DNA of 64,000 nt from Branchiostoma floridae. Lineage: Eukaryota > Chordata > Leptocardii > Amphioxiformes > Branchiostomatidae. Shown here one piece after another: positions 39,267-50,628 of this stretch. The notes beneath the pieces are model-generated. The model had not been told where the DNA came from, did no database searches, and was given only the letters and a program-made list of their open reading frames with translations. Location of the stretch: positions 17,830,751-17,894,750 of the forward strand of contig NC_049984.1 of assembly GCF_000003815.2 (NCBI RefSeq). The letters run 5' to 3'. Numbering within the stretch: position 1 is the stretch's first letter; every line of letters starts with the position of its first letter. The position numbers were made by a program, and so were the translations under genes.

Positions 39267-40315
39267 GGTATCCCACAATATAACGACAACAACACAAGTA
39301 AAAGTGATAGCTTGACACAGTTATTAAACCCTGGTTCTGCATTTGTCTCTGCCAAGTACAAGAGTGAAAGTACACCTAGCTAAAAAGATTTAGGGCAATT
39401 ATGGCGCCCTTTTCAGACAGGTGAGCACTCAAGCTGAAAACTTGGCCTCTGTGGTCTTGTTACACATGTCATTTACGTGGGGCAGTTGATGGGTGTGAAC
39501 AAATATGGGGGAGGTCACAAGACTACCAACTTCAAGGCACTGTAAAATGGATGTCATGGCATCAAAGAAGGGTGTTTGTATTAGTGGGAGGGTAAGACTA
39601 AGAGTAAGACTCGTGTTCTGAAGTTCCGGTAGTGGTTGTTTTTCGAGTGTTCCAGTATGGCCAAGCTGGTTAGGCCAACCAAGTAGGTTTGGAATTGGAT
39701 ATGATTCTTTTTCACAATGAATAAAGGAAAATTATAAAATACAGGAAAGCAAGCAAGAAATCAGAAAATAGCACTAAACCAAAGAAGCCAAAGAAAAACA
39801 CCTGCAACCCAAATTTCTTTGCAGGTGGCTTGAATCAGTTCAGTTCAGTTGAATAGTGGGTGTGTATTGGCTCTCATTTCAGTGCGGGAACATAAAATTA
39901 GACTTTAATAGTTATGTTATACTTATAGGTATGTTGAATTTACAATCAGTAGTGCACTAGTACTAGTACTAGTGGGTAACTACACATCATCTGTGTATGC
40001 ATTCTAAGAAGTGTGCCTTTTACACACTTTGTCTTCTAGCTACAGGGAAAGAGAAAGAGAGAAAACCACTACTAGTAACCACTAGAAAGAGGCACAAAGA
40101 AAATAAACCGGCAAAACATGTGTTGTTATGTTATTTGTATGCTGTAATGTTAAGAAGTCCAAGAAAACTTGTGGTGTGAATAAACATTGCCCTACATCTG
40201 TTTGGAGATTGTATCTCGAAGATGGCCATCCGTGATACCTAGAAAACGTGACAGTCTGTCCTGATCACTCATGAGTGTTACTAAGGATCAGCAGTCTACA
40301 TCCTGTCTACAAGGA

Positions 40316-41082
40316 CAGGGCTCGAAATACCACATGCATATGCAAGTTTGTGCAAGTAAAATTGGTGTGGTGCAAGTAAGTTTAGACCAAACTTGCACCA
40401 GTGCAAGTTACTTTTGTCCTCTAATACCTGACATTAGAAAAAGCTTACACACACCGAGAATATTGTCTGTCATTGAAAGGTAAAAGAAAATAACACTGAA
40501 TAAAAAAAAGCCTAAATTTGTTATTTCTAAATTTGGTTAGACATCCAGGTAAACTATTTTTTTAAACAAATCCATCTCTACAATGCTAATGATTCCTAAG
40601 GTGCTGTCTTACCTTGATTTGCATATGAGTTACATTTGCATACTAAATATGTTCAACTGGTTTTTCCAGTTATATGTATTGTATTGAGTTGTTCTACCAC
40701 TTCATTCTGGAGATGCTTAAGACTAGTTACTGTGATGGATGTCACTCGAAGAGTCCAGAAGAAATCTATGGATCTTATCCAGTTGTAGACATTGAATTGT
40801 CTTTAATTGAGGCTAAATTCACAGTTTTTATGAAACAGTTTATACAATTTCAAACCAAAAATAAAATACGCTACGGAAAAACAAATATCCAAACACGTGG
40901 TCTTTACCGGTATGTATCCCCATTTACTACTAGTCACGTACATTTGCAAATTTTCAGAAGAGGAGATAAGGGTTTAACAGTTCACTATTTTGGGTTGTGC
41001 AAGTAAGTTTCTTTTGGTGCAAGTTACCTTTGGCTTAACTTGCACAGGTGCAAGTTGACTGAAAAGTGTATTTCGAGCCCTG
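40316..41082. mobile_element. hAT-like element, about 770 bp
   Basis: Ends CAGGGCTCGAAATACC and GTATTTCGAGCCCTG are inverted repeats. Next to them are clustered GTGCAAGT or ACTTGCAC subterminal repeats, at least four per side, which in hAT elements bind transposase (established). No transposase frame is present, so it is non-autonomous. Confidence 0.75.
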
Positions 41083-42910
41083 AAGGAACACGGAAGTCTT
41101 CAAGACGGAAACAGCAGCTCAGCTCTGACATATAATACTAGTCTGGATGCTAGACTGTGTGTACGTCCTGGAAATAGTCTGGCATCCAGCTGTCTAATAT
41201 AATCGCTGCCGCAAGACACTGGTGTAAGCCACACAGGCTTCATTCTATGTATATCAGTACAAACAATGAGCTATCCCATTTAACTGTTATATTATAAAAA
41301 CAAGAAATCTCCCTATGTCAGTTATGATCTACATAAAATTATATACTTTAACCTAAGTAACAGGTTGTTGCTGTCAACAACAGAAGGAAGATATACAACA
41401 TTTATCACATTTTATCTTCTTATTTATGAATCTTAAGGATTGTCCCTAATACATAACAATAACTGATTTCAAGAGAAGCCCTTATTAGATGGTGTGTATA
41501 TCAACATACAGAACGGAAATTGTCATTTTCTTTTGCTCAAGTATAACTCGATGTTTCCCATGTGTAGCAGTGCTTACTAAAGTTCCCAGGGAAAAACCGA
41601 GCTATAGAATAGAGGGTGACCCAATAAACTATCTTAAGCCTTATACTTATCATTCTCTAAAGCTGATTACTTCCTGAAAGACAGCCATTGTTGCTGAACA
41701 AATTATCTCCACTAGGATAACCCCTAGTGCATGGTCATGCATGTCAAATAAGGCTAGTATGCTTACTGGTCACAACCTGGCACAGACTGACAGAGGGGGT
41801 AAGCATTTTCATGGGAGGGGGTAGAAGGTTTGCAACCCGATAGAAGAATCCTGCTAAGAAAATAAACATTTTGCAAGGACTTCTCTGGCAGGTTCCTTGG
41901 GTTGTTGGACAAACAGCTAAAAATTGGCCAAATAAATATACTGAATTATTTGCTAGTTACTGTATAGGCTAAGGAGTTACACAATATGGGTTCGTATGGA
42001 TGTAAACTCTTTGGCTCGCTAAATCCTTTGCAAAACCAAAACCATTCAGTCTATTTGGGCAACTATTATATTTGGCTAATTATAACATTACAGGGACTCT
42101 TGTAAGTATAACTGAAATCCTTTGACAAAAAGACTGACTCCTGTCCTGGGATAAACTTGCTAGTGACCGACCACAGTCTGACTATCAGGGTGCAAAGGGA
42201 ACTTCTATGTAAGGCAACTTTTGGAAAGTTTTACATCAATAAGTATCTTTCAAGCATTTCTCATTCCCTATAACATTAATAACCGTACTAAATCATACAA
42301 TACTTTTCTGTGTGGAATAGTTGTTTGCAAAAATAAATGCTATAATTCCTGGTGAAACTACATTACATAATTTGTTAATGTGAATACTATGAACTAAATA
42401 CCTTTAAACTAATAAATCGTGGAGATATAAATATTATAATCATGCTAACAATTTACAATTTGGTATACGGTAACCTTACATATCACACAACACATTCCCT
42501 GTGTAACACGATATCACTTGCCTTCCTAATGGTAATACTCGTATGCTAAATACTCAATACTCGTATGCAAACACCGACATTAACTGTGATCTCTTTCATC
42601 TTGCGACATCGTTGGAAACAACTTAAATGACCTCCTTAAATATATACAGCAATAGAAGGAAGTTGTTGGCTGTCATTTTTGGTTAGACTTCTTGTCAACA
42701 AGAGTTCAAGCCTAACACGACCTCCCTTTATATTTATCCGCTGTGCGACATAGCCACAGTAGAAGTGCAAAGCTGTTACTCTATTACAAGGTCAATATCA
42801 CAAGAGCTGCACAAATTACGACACACACACACGCTATTGTCGGACAAGGTCCACCGATACCTGCAAACTTGTTGGCTCACTATCGAGCGCCCCCCTCCCC
42901 CATAGCTTAC

Positions 42911-43060
42911 CTTGTCCTACTAGCGGTCCGTTGTGTCGGATATCCCGTCGCTTCCAACAAGTGGTTCCGATAATCTTCGCTGGGCCTGTGTCGCATCTAA
43001 GACGTCTCTCTTTCCTTCCTACGTCGATAAGACGCATAGCTCTTCCATGATGTATTTCCT
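42911..43060 (-). promoter_or_regulatory. CpG-rich candidate first exon and promoter of PPP1R16
   Basis: On the minus strand a consensus donor (GGACAAG then GTAAGC, exon edge 42911) follows GC-rich sequence, with no gene between it and the PPP1R16 5' UTR acceptor at 34528. I infer a noncoding first exon. The 5' limit is a guess. Confidence 0.35.
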
Positions 43061-43160
43061 TGGACACTCATGGAAGGAGAAGTTGTGGCTGGGTTTGTGT
43101 CAGACGACAGCGGGACACCTGAGGTAAACCAACTGTGTCCACTTCCCTCCCACCCTCCGG

Positions 43161-43178
43161 CTCATGAATATTCATGAG
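43161..43178. promoter_or_regulatory. 18-bp palindrome resembling a POU dimer site, with E-boxes downstream
   Basis: CTCATGAATATTCATGAG is a perfect palindrome whose core ATGAATATTCAT resembles known POU-domain homodimer sites. CACGTG (43198-43203) and AGGTGTG follow within 40 bp. It lies just outside the CpG-rich candidate promoter. Confidence 0.4.
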
Positions 43179-43269
43179 GGACAGGGCGTCACCACTTCAC
43201 GTGCACAGGTGTGTGAGGAATCGACTAAACTACTCTGCGACTAAACCAAGGACGTAACGTTACTGTAAA

Positions 43270-44099
43270 CAGCGTGGAACTCCGGAACTTAAGAGAAACG
43301 AGTCTCTTAAGTGTGGGATGAAGGCTGTAACGTAATATTTCTAGCATAATTGTTATGTCTTGTTCGTGACACATGTTATGCGGAAAATTTTAAACGGGGA
43401 TAGATCAATAATAGTATGGGGTGGGGCAACGTTGATATATCAATCATTGATAACCATGAATGGAATTCTTTTCTTTTTTTTTTTTGAATGAGGAAAAGGG
43501 AGTGGATTTCAATTGCCTTTGTTAGACAAACGCTAAGTCGATGATTTTTGCATTAAGATAAAACGTTATCGTTATGGGAGATCTATAGATCGTTAGCCAA
43601 GACCTTTCTTCAAGTTGGTAAATTCAGTTGCAAGGTTTGGTGTTATCGACAAGACAAGAGCGCCACCTATGTAGACACAGTATAGTCATCTGAACTCAAG
43701 AACTGTCTGAAATAAAGTTGAACCTCGTGTTAAATAGATTCAACAATCTTTTTAATCCTTGGATATTGCTAATTTCTTCCACCATGTTTTGAAAAACTTA
43801 GAGCAACAGCTAGCATAGAATATCCTTCTTACACTGCATATGATTTACATAATCATACTATGCTCATCTATTCATTTTGTATTTTATTATTCATGTTATG
43901 TCACCGACATGCAGTCGATCTGGCCAAGGATCTGGCGAAGTCATCTTGGAAATGTGTGTCAACAGACCCCACGTGCCTGAAGCAACCACATGTGTAGGAC
44001 CGGTTTTTTTTACGGAAGACGCGTGAGACCACGTGACTCTATTTTTAGCCCTTTGATGCACAGATTTGTCCTAGATTTACCGCGAGTGGTCATTTTATC
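43270..44099. other. Intergenic; no gene seen
   Basis: Nothing beyond short chance frames. A GATCTATAGATC palindrome occurs near 43580. Confidence 0.5.
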
Positions 44100-44309
44100 T
44101 ACTCTCCAAGCAGAGGTTAGGCTCCGGCTGTTTTTTTGCGTTTTTTTAGTCGTTTTNNNNNNNNNNNNNNNNNNNNNNNNNNNNNNNNNNNNNNNNNNNN
44201 NNNNNNNNNNNNNNNNNNNNNNNNNNNNNNNNNNNNNNNNNNNNNNNNNNNNNNNNACGACAAAAAAACGTTAAAAAACAGCCGGAGCCTAACCTCTGCT
44301 TGGAGAGTA
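44100..44309. mobile_element. Foldback MITE, family E, with assembly gap inside
   Basis: TACTCTCCAAGCAGAGGTTA, then GGCTCCGGCTG and T-runs, at 44100-44156 is the reverse complement of 44257-44309. The 100 N between (44157-44256) probably replace the hairpin loop. The AAGCAGAGGTT motif recurs in degenerate form near 20255. Confidence 0.8.
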
Positions 44310-44743
44310 CATTTTATCACCAAGGACACCTTAAACAGAGGCTTTAGTTTAGATCTTGCTTTGGTTTGGGCTCACAATCAGCCCTGATCAACGTACCGAC
44401 AGAGGGTGGTACGTACTACGATGTCGTCGCAAGTTGACAGTGTTTGTGTTTGTGATCTTTTTTTTCTTCTCGATAATAAAAGTAGCCAAGTTCGTCATAG
44501 TCAGAGATCACTTTCACCAGCCAGATACCTCTTGACTTCAGTTTTGATGTGAACTTTTATTCTACTATCTAGAACAAAAGAAAGCATGTTTTACTGATTC
44601 TTTTTAGATCTATTGCATTGAGAATTTAATGGCGCTGTCAACTTCAATTCAATTAGATCTTCTATCAGTTCTAAAGTATAATATAAACAGAGCATGCGGC
44701 ATGCCTTTGGAGTACTACTACTAGCGCATATAACACTGCCCAT

Positions 44744-44898
44744 TATATAAGCATAGAGCACAGTGTAGGGTATTTCTGGATGGACCAAAATACCTTGGGG
44801 GTCACTTCGTGCGTAAGTGGCCAGAGTTCAGGTATGGCTGCTATGCTCAGCCGGTCAGGGTGGGAGGGACGTGAGAGTTGCATTTGCGGATTTATCAT
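44744..44898 (+). promoter_or_regulatory. TATA promoter and noncoding first exon of the phosphatase gene
   Basis: TATATAAG at 44744-44751 precedes GAGCACAGTGTAGGG. A consensus donor (TTATCAT then GTAAGTG) ends a putative noncoding exon at 44898. The next good acceptor (CCATACAG, ending 45512) precedes the coding exon. Copy B has the same TATA box (46741-46748) and donor (after 46878). Confidence 0.55.
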
Positions 44899-45534
44899 GT
44901 AAGTGCTATTCGTGTTCACGACTAGATATCAATCTTTGATACATGTAGTATGAAGTTCAAGTTTAAGCTGTTGGCTTTTGTGTGAGTAGCTTTGCTTCTG
45001 ACATTCGTATTGACATTTGCTTTATCTATAGTTATCTCCAAAGCATTGCAATCATGTGGTTGGATTGTTTGGTGGGTCTTTTGTGGTATTTTCTGCGTTT
45101 CTACACACCTCTCTATAGTGATGTGATGTACTTTTTTTCCTGTTTCACGCGAATCACAAGAAAAGAACGTAAATACAGAAAACACCACAAAGGACCCACA
45201 AAATATGTCCGTCTGATGCACCTGCTTAGGGTTTATATCTGTGACAGTTAGTAGTGGTAGCCATGGTCTTAATGTATACAGGAGGTATGGCCATTGTAGG
45301 TTCGGCCTTCAACATTGAAGTTGCTGTTACCCAATAGACACTGTATACCATCACTTTCGTTACCGTGTGTTTCCACCAATCAAGAAACAAAGAGAAAGTG
45401 TGTGATTTGTTTGCCAAACAACTGCAATGGCTGCAAGTGTCATTACAGTTGTCATGTTTTACACAAGCATATGTTGAACGCTGTTCTCTGTTCCTCTTCC
45501 TTCTCTCCATACAGATGACGGTTGCCGAAGAGAC

Positions 45535-46050
45535 ATGGCGTATTACCGGGTCAACGACCACCTATACTTCAGCAACGCAGTCTCGGCTCGAGATCTAGAC
45601 AAACTTTTGTACCTCAAGATAACCTGCATCATTAACGCCACCCAACGACAACAAAGCGCACAGCACCCATCCATCGATTTCCATCGTATCTCTGTGGCCG
45701 ATTCCCCTCAGGAAGACATCCTCAAGCACTTGGACAGGGCTACAAATATAATCCACGAGACGGCGAGGAAAAACGGGCGGACCTTGGTACACTGCAAGTC
45801 CGGCGTGAGTCGTGCGGCGACCATTTGTATCGCTTACGTCATGAAGTATCAGAACTTGTCATTGCGAGAGGCTCATGACGTGGTGCGCAAAGCACGCTGG
45901 GCGATCCGGCCAAACGACGGTTTCTGGGAGCAGCTCTTGACGTATGAAAAGCGTCTGAGACACACAAACAGCGTAGAGTTCATCACCATACGGTCTCTGA
46001 GACTACCTAGTGTCTATCGACAGGAGTATAGCAATATGAACCAATTGTAA
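45535..46050 (+). CDS. Atypical dual-specificity phosphatase (DUSP14/18-like)
   Basis: Atypical DUSPs dephosphorylate phospho-Tyr and phospho-Ser/Thr, often on MAP-kinase pathway proteins. One coding exon of 171 residues holds the whole catalytic domain: YRVNDHLYFSN start, the general-acid Asp56 (VADSP), the signature HCKSGVSR (86-93) with Cys87 and Arg93, and AYVMKYQNLSLREAHDVVR. IRPNDGFWEQLL follows. The tail VYRQEY resembles the DUSP14/18 C-terminus. No kinase-interaction domain is present. The ATG lies 22 bp after a splice acceptor at 45512; the alternative upstream ATG there is in another frame. AATAAA at 46233-46238. The locus is followed by a duplicate that lacks this exon. Confidence 0.93.
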   Translation: MAYYRVNDHLYFSNAVSARDLDKLLYLKITCIINATQRQQSAQHPSIDFHRISVADSPQEDILKHLDRATNIIHETARKNGRTLVHCKSGVSRAATICIAYVMKYQNLSLREAHDVVRKARWAIRPNDGFWEQLLTYEKRLRHTNSVEFITIRSLRLPSVYRQEYSNMNQL

Positions 46051-46409
46051 CGCTTTGTGCGGAATGAGATGAATATTGTGTATTTTTCTTTTTCGTCACA
46101 AATTACAGAAATATAAAGTTGGTCTCAAATGAGTTGTAACGTAATAAGGATCTACATGTATTTCTATTGTCGGATATTGGCGTCTACAAAAATAAGTTAC
46201 ACCTGTATCTATGTAAAGTTATCATAGCTTCCAATAAATTTTGATAGAAGAATTAATATTGTCCGCCTCTGATACCTTCCTTCCCTTGGTACTGATGAGG
46301 GTACTTGGTATTTGTCCTAAATTTATGAGGCGTCGCCAAGGCCACCGTAGCCAGAGATTTTAGAGCTTGCTTGAGTTTGAACGCCAGAAGTTGGTATGTG
46401 ATGTTACAT

Positions 46410-47545
46410 ATCTTGGCGTCGTCACAAGTTGTCAATTTAAACGGTACTGTGAGGAATTGTTTTTTTGGATCATAAAAGTAGCCATGTGCGGCATACTAGC
46501 CAGATATCACTTTCGCCAGTCGAATACCCAGTGACTTGTCATACTTGATATGAACTTTCATTCTCTTATCCAGAACAAAAGAAAACTGTCTATTTTACCT
46601 GATTTTTCTCTAATGTATTGGAAATCCAAAGGCGCCGTCAACTTCCATTCAATTTGATATTTTTGTACGTAAAGTATAATAAACAGAGCATCCGAAATGC
46701 CTTTAATTGGAGTACTAGTGCTGAATATAACACTGCCCATTATATAAGCATAGAGCACAGTGTAGGGTATTTCTGGATGGACCAAAATACCTTTAAGTGG
46801 CCAGAGTTCAGGTATGGCTGCTATGCTCAGCCGGTCAGGGTGGGAGGGGCGCGAGAGGTGCATTTGCGGATTCATCATGTAAGTGTTATTCGTGTTCACG
46901 ACTAGATATTAGAGTAAGGGCCAATCTTTTATAGTATTAAGTTCAAGTTTAAACTGTTGACTGTCATTTGAATATTGACTTTGTGTAACGTTGCTTTGTA
47001 TCTACTTCGCACTGGCCTTCGCTTTATCTATAGTAATCTGCAAGCAGATGTATCGGTTCGGTTGTTTTGTGGGTCTTTCGTGGCCCTATCTGCGTTTTTA
47101 CATATATTTCCATAGTGATGAAAAATAAACGTAAAGACAGAAAACACCACAAAAGACATAAAAAATAAGTCCAACAGTTACTAGTGGTAGCCGTTTTTTT
47201 TAATATTCGGGTAAAATATTACAACATGTATACAAGAAGTAAGGCCATCATAGGTTCGACCTTCAACATGGAAGTTGCTGTTGCCCGATAGATATACCAT
47301 TATGTTTGTTACGGTGTGTTTTTTCGCACACTACAACAAAGAAACAAAAAAGATCCCTAGAATGTGTGCGACTTGTTAGCCAACAACTGCAATGGCTTCA
47401 ATTGTCATTAAAGTTACACAAGTGTGTGTTGTCCTTTACGTTATAAGTTATACCTGTACCTACGTAAAGTTATTGTAGCTTCCAATAAATAGTGATAGAA
47501 GAATTCTCCGCTTCTGATACCTTGCTTTCCTTGGTACTGAAACGC
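46410..47545 (+). pseudogene. Tandem copy B of the phosphatase locus, coding exon absent
   Basis: It repeats copy A's promoter (TATATAAG at 46741), exon 1 donor and intron up to CACAAGTGTGTGTTG (about 47430). It then continues at the 3' UTR (ATAAGTTATACCTGTACC, TTCCAATAAATA, TGATACC..TTGGTACTGA). That equals copy A joined from about 45476 to about 46188, a loss of roughly 710 bp covering acceptor, whole coding exon and the first part of the 3' UTR. Alternatively the exon was gained in copy A. It may still be transcribed as a short noncoding RNA, since promoter, donor and a polyadenylation signal are kept. Confidence 0.75.
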
Positions 47546-47842
47546 CTTCACAGTAAGAATGACAACAATGATTCGAACTTACGATGTTTACGATAGTTAA
47601 CGTTAATGGTGAAGATTTTTGCATTTTCTGGCCATGATAAGTTGAAGCTAGCCTAATCTTATAGAATATCTCAATTTTCGTCACAATTGGTCCTCGTGAA
47701 GTGGACTATTGAAGTCAGTTTCTGTTATGTCTTCCTTACATTTTACTTACCACTATACTCTTGGCACCTTTTGGGAGAGGGTATAATCAGTCAATTTGAC
47801 ATCGCTATCAGTCAGTTATGCCACTGCTGTTAGGTTCCCGAG
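47546..47842. other. No feature seen
   Basis: Spacer between the phosphatase duplication and the inverted-arm element. Confidence 0.5.
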
Positions 47843-48129
47843 AATAGAGTTAATTCCAGTTGTGGCGGCCATGTTGGATTTCTGGGGTCATCCGGGGTCA
47901 TGGCACCAGAACGAGACTGCAGGTGGTACCAGCTGGGCATTCTACTATATAGGCTGTATTGCAGACATAAGTATGCCATCTTCGGGAATGCATTTCACCC
48001 CTCTAAGATTAACAACTGCACAATATATGCCTGTTATCTATAGAAAATATTGTTTGGGACATTTGAACTTGATTTTGGTGATGTTTTTTATTAATTTTTC
48101 ACATTTTTTCTATGGGTGACCTGAGAACA
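47843..48129 (+). repeat. Left arm of a 287-bp inverted repeat pair
   Basis: From AATAGAGTTAATTCCAGTTG to GGGTGACCTGAGAACA. It is the reverse complement of 50343-50628 with roughly nine differences, mostly in a T-rich stretch. Both arms can be translated into a similar peptide, but there is no independent sign of coding. Confidence 0.9.
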
Positions 48130-48681
48130 ATTAATGTCAGTGTTTATATCCTCCATGTGCGCTGTGTATCGGTAACTGTTATTAAACCCTACAAAAACAT
48201 GAAAATATCGGACTGACAGATCTGTTCATAAAACTACGTACATGTATTACTAAGTTCTATCACCAATTTACCTCTTCCACTGACGATAAAATTTACGTTT
48301 TTCTCAACATTGGCATTGAAAAATCCCTAACAGAAAAAAAGCTGCTACATTTCATCCCACAATTTTATGGACCCAACACGTGGACTTTTTGTGTAGGGTT
48401 ATGTTGTGTAAACTAGAATAAAACAATGAAAACATGAATTGGGAAGAAAGTAGAGGAGCACACCCGGCATGACATTCCCATAGAGCGTAGTTTGCAGAAC
48501 GGATCTTGGCATCAATAAATCATCAGAACAACTGCCAAATGTCTTTTGAATTTCTACCCGCAAAGATGTCATCCCCATATTTTGCGTATTTGTAGGGTTT
48601 AACCCCAATAGTAAACCTACTATATCACAGTTACCAGTACAAAGCACTAATGGATGATATAAACACTGACACTAATTGTTA
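48129..48681. mobile_element. Nested foldback element
   Basis: CAATTAATGTCAGTGTTTAT at about 48128 and its complement (ATAAACACTGACACTAATTG at about 48659) are terminal inverted repeats. CGGTAACTGT..AACCCTACAAA and TTTGTAGGGTTT..ACAGTTACC pair further inside. No ORF. Confidence 0.7.
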
Positions 48682-48971
48682 TATGACTGGTTTATTTCGA
48701 AAACAAACTGACAGTAACATAGCAGCCACAAGGCTGAATTACGACATGTCATTACATCAATCATTAAAGTAGTTAAAATCGAATATCATGAATCATTACA
48801 ATAGTACAGCTCTTAAAAATCGTTGCAGACGAATTAAATCAGTATCGGGATAAAGCATATAAATTAGTATTTGCAGTAATATCAGCATATCCCTTTATCG
48901 GAAGGTAAACAAATATTTAAAATACACAATGACTTACTATTTGATACAAAGCACAAACATACAGGTTACAA

Positions 48972-50360
48972 TTACTTGTTCAAAAGACGGACCATGAAGG
49001 GTACAGCGCTGTTGCGATAGCGTTCAGTTCTACAGCGAGTAGTGTTCAGTTTGTGGGATGACCTTGTCTGTCTACCACTGATCTCACCTCTGGCTGGTGG
49101 CAGTAAGTGCAAGAAATGATCGGACTGACTGAGAGAGTTAGCAAAGTGTGTGATCAGTTCAAGACGTCGTGCTTGTAGCGAAGGTAGACCCAAGTCAGAA
49201 CAGGCATCAGTGTAAGACGTGTATCTCTGTCCCAGTATTATGCGCACAGCTCTCCGTTGGACCTTCTCGATCCTGTCACTAAGTGCAGTGGTGAGCCCGG
49301 AGTGCCAGACAGGGGCACAATACTCCAGGACTGGTCGGATGTAAGTCACATACACTGTGACTAGGTCGCCGATGGACACGTTAAAGTGTTTCAGATCACG
49401 GAGGAGGTAAAGGCGTCGGCTAGATTTGTTACAAATGTTGTCAACGTGAGAGTTCCAACGTAGGTCAGCCTGCAGAAACACGCCCAGGATCCTCATCACT
49501 GGCACCTGTTGTAGCTCAGTGTTGTCGATCATGAGAGATGGTGTTGGGTACGGGACCTTCCTGAAATGGATGTACATAACTTGACATTTCTTGGGATGCA
49601 ACTTCATATGGCTGGTGCGAGACCAGTGGTCCAGGTCGTTCAAGTCCTGTTGCATATGAGACATACTTAGGTTGGGGGTTCTTATTTCCAAGAGATTCAG
49701 GTCGTCAACGAATTTCCAGCGTTTGGAGGCAGCCTGATGTGCGGCGCTGTTGATATACGCAAGGAAAATCAACGGCCCGAGTAGAGTGCCCTGGGGTAAT
49801 CCGCAGGTAACCTTCAAGCTGTCGGAAAGTGTTCCATGGTAGCGTACAACCTGGCTCCTGTTTGAGAGGAAGTCTACGATCCATCTTGTCACAGAGGGGC
49901 GCAGGCCAAGATCAAGCAGACGTTGGATAGCGAGGTTGTGACACACACGGTCGAACGCCTTGCTATAATCGGTTGACACAAGAGAACACAGGACGCCGGG
50001 TTTGTCGGTGGCTTTGAAAACCTCGTTGGTCAGATCTAGGAGGCAATGTGTTGTCGATTTGCCCTTGAGGCAGCCGTACTGTTGAACATCGATTTGAGGA
50101 ACGATGTCGGTCAGCACCCACCGCGAGACAAGGCGTTCGGCGACTTTCGCTAACAAGGATGTAAGGGAGATTGGACGGAGTTCAGTTAACAACGGGGGTT
50201 TGGTCTTAGGAATTGGAACAATAACCGCACATTTCCATTCATCCGGCACTAAGCCTTGTTGGAGGGAGCTATTGAGAATGTCGGTAAAGGGCTCGCTCAG
50301 TTCACACGCAAACTCCTTGATTATTTTACCTGGGATGCCATCTGTTCTCAGGTCACCCAT
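48972..50360 (-). mobile_element. Non-LTR retrotransposon reverse transcriptase, 5'-truncated
   Basis: A continuous 462-codon frame. From residue 6 it reads TDGIPGKIIKEFACELSEP, then PIPKTKPPLLTELRPISLTS, motif A (STDYSKAFDRV), motif B (GLPQGTLLGPL) and motif C with FVDD (usually Y/F-A-D-D). The thumb region has HPKKCQVMYI and a C-terminus LEYCAPVWHSGLT..RIEKVQRRAVRIIL. The endonuclease domain is absent. The first five codons (MGDLR) come from the adjoining arm sequence, so the junction near 50343 is the truncation point. The family (Jockey/CR1/Rex-like) is not resolved. The 3' UTR runs to about 48682, with AATAAA on the minus strand near there. Confidence 0.92.
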
Positions 50361-50628
50361 AAAAAAATGTGAAAAATTGATTTAAAAAATCACCAAAATC
50401 AAATTCAAATGTCCCAAACAATATTTTCTATAGATAACAGGCATATATTGTGCAGTTGTTAATCTTAGAGGGGTGAAATGCACTCCCGAAGATGGCATAC
50501 TTATGTCTGCAATACAGCCTATATAGTAGAATGCCCAGCTGGTACCACCTGCAGTCTCGTTCTGGTGCCATGACCCCGGATGACCCCGGAAATCCAACAT
50601 GGCCGCCACAACTGGAATTAACTCTATT
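50343..50628 (-). repeat. Right arm of the inverted repeat pair
   Basis: See the left arm (47843-48129). It borders the 5' truncation point of the reverse transcriptase frame. No target duplication is obvious outside either arm. Confidence 0.9.

Larger units (their letters stand above)
34529..42910 (-). other. Long probable first intron of PPP1R16
   Basis: No coding exon is recognisable over 8.4 kb. It holds transposons at 37527-37915, 39055-39266 and 40316-41082. The remainder is AT-rich unique-looking sequence. Its assignment as an intron depends on the exon proposed at 42911. Confidence 0.4.
44415..46305 (+). repeat. Tandem duplication, copy A (contains the phosphatase gene)
   Basis: The upstream half (44415-45475) and the 3' flank (about 46186-46305) are each recognisable in copy B (46410-47545) in the same order and orientation, with many substitutions and small indels. 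Copy A alone contains the acceptor, coding exon and proximal 3' UTR. Confidence 0.8.

Noticed and set aside
44591-44788. Minus-strand ORF repeated at 46558-46899
   Set aside because: Both fall in the duplicated promoter and first-exon region of the phosphatase locus; the frames differ by indels and show no protein family.
47796-48119. 107-codon frame, with a similar one on the minus strand at 50382-50702
   Set aside because: Both lie in the two inverted arms; peptide similarity simply reflects DNA similarity, with no start context, family or splice signal.
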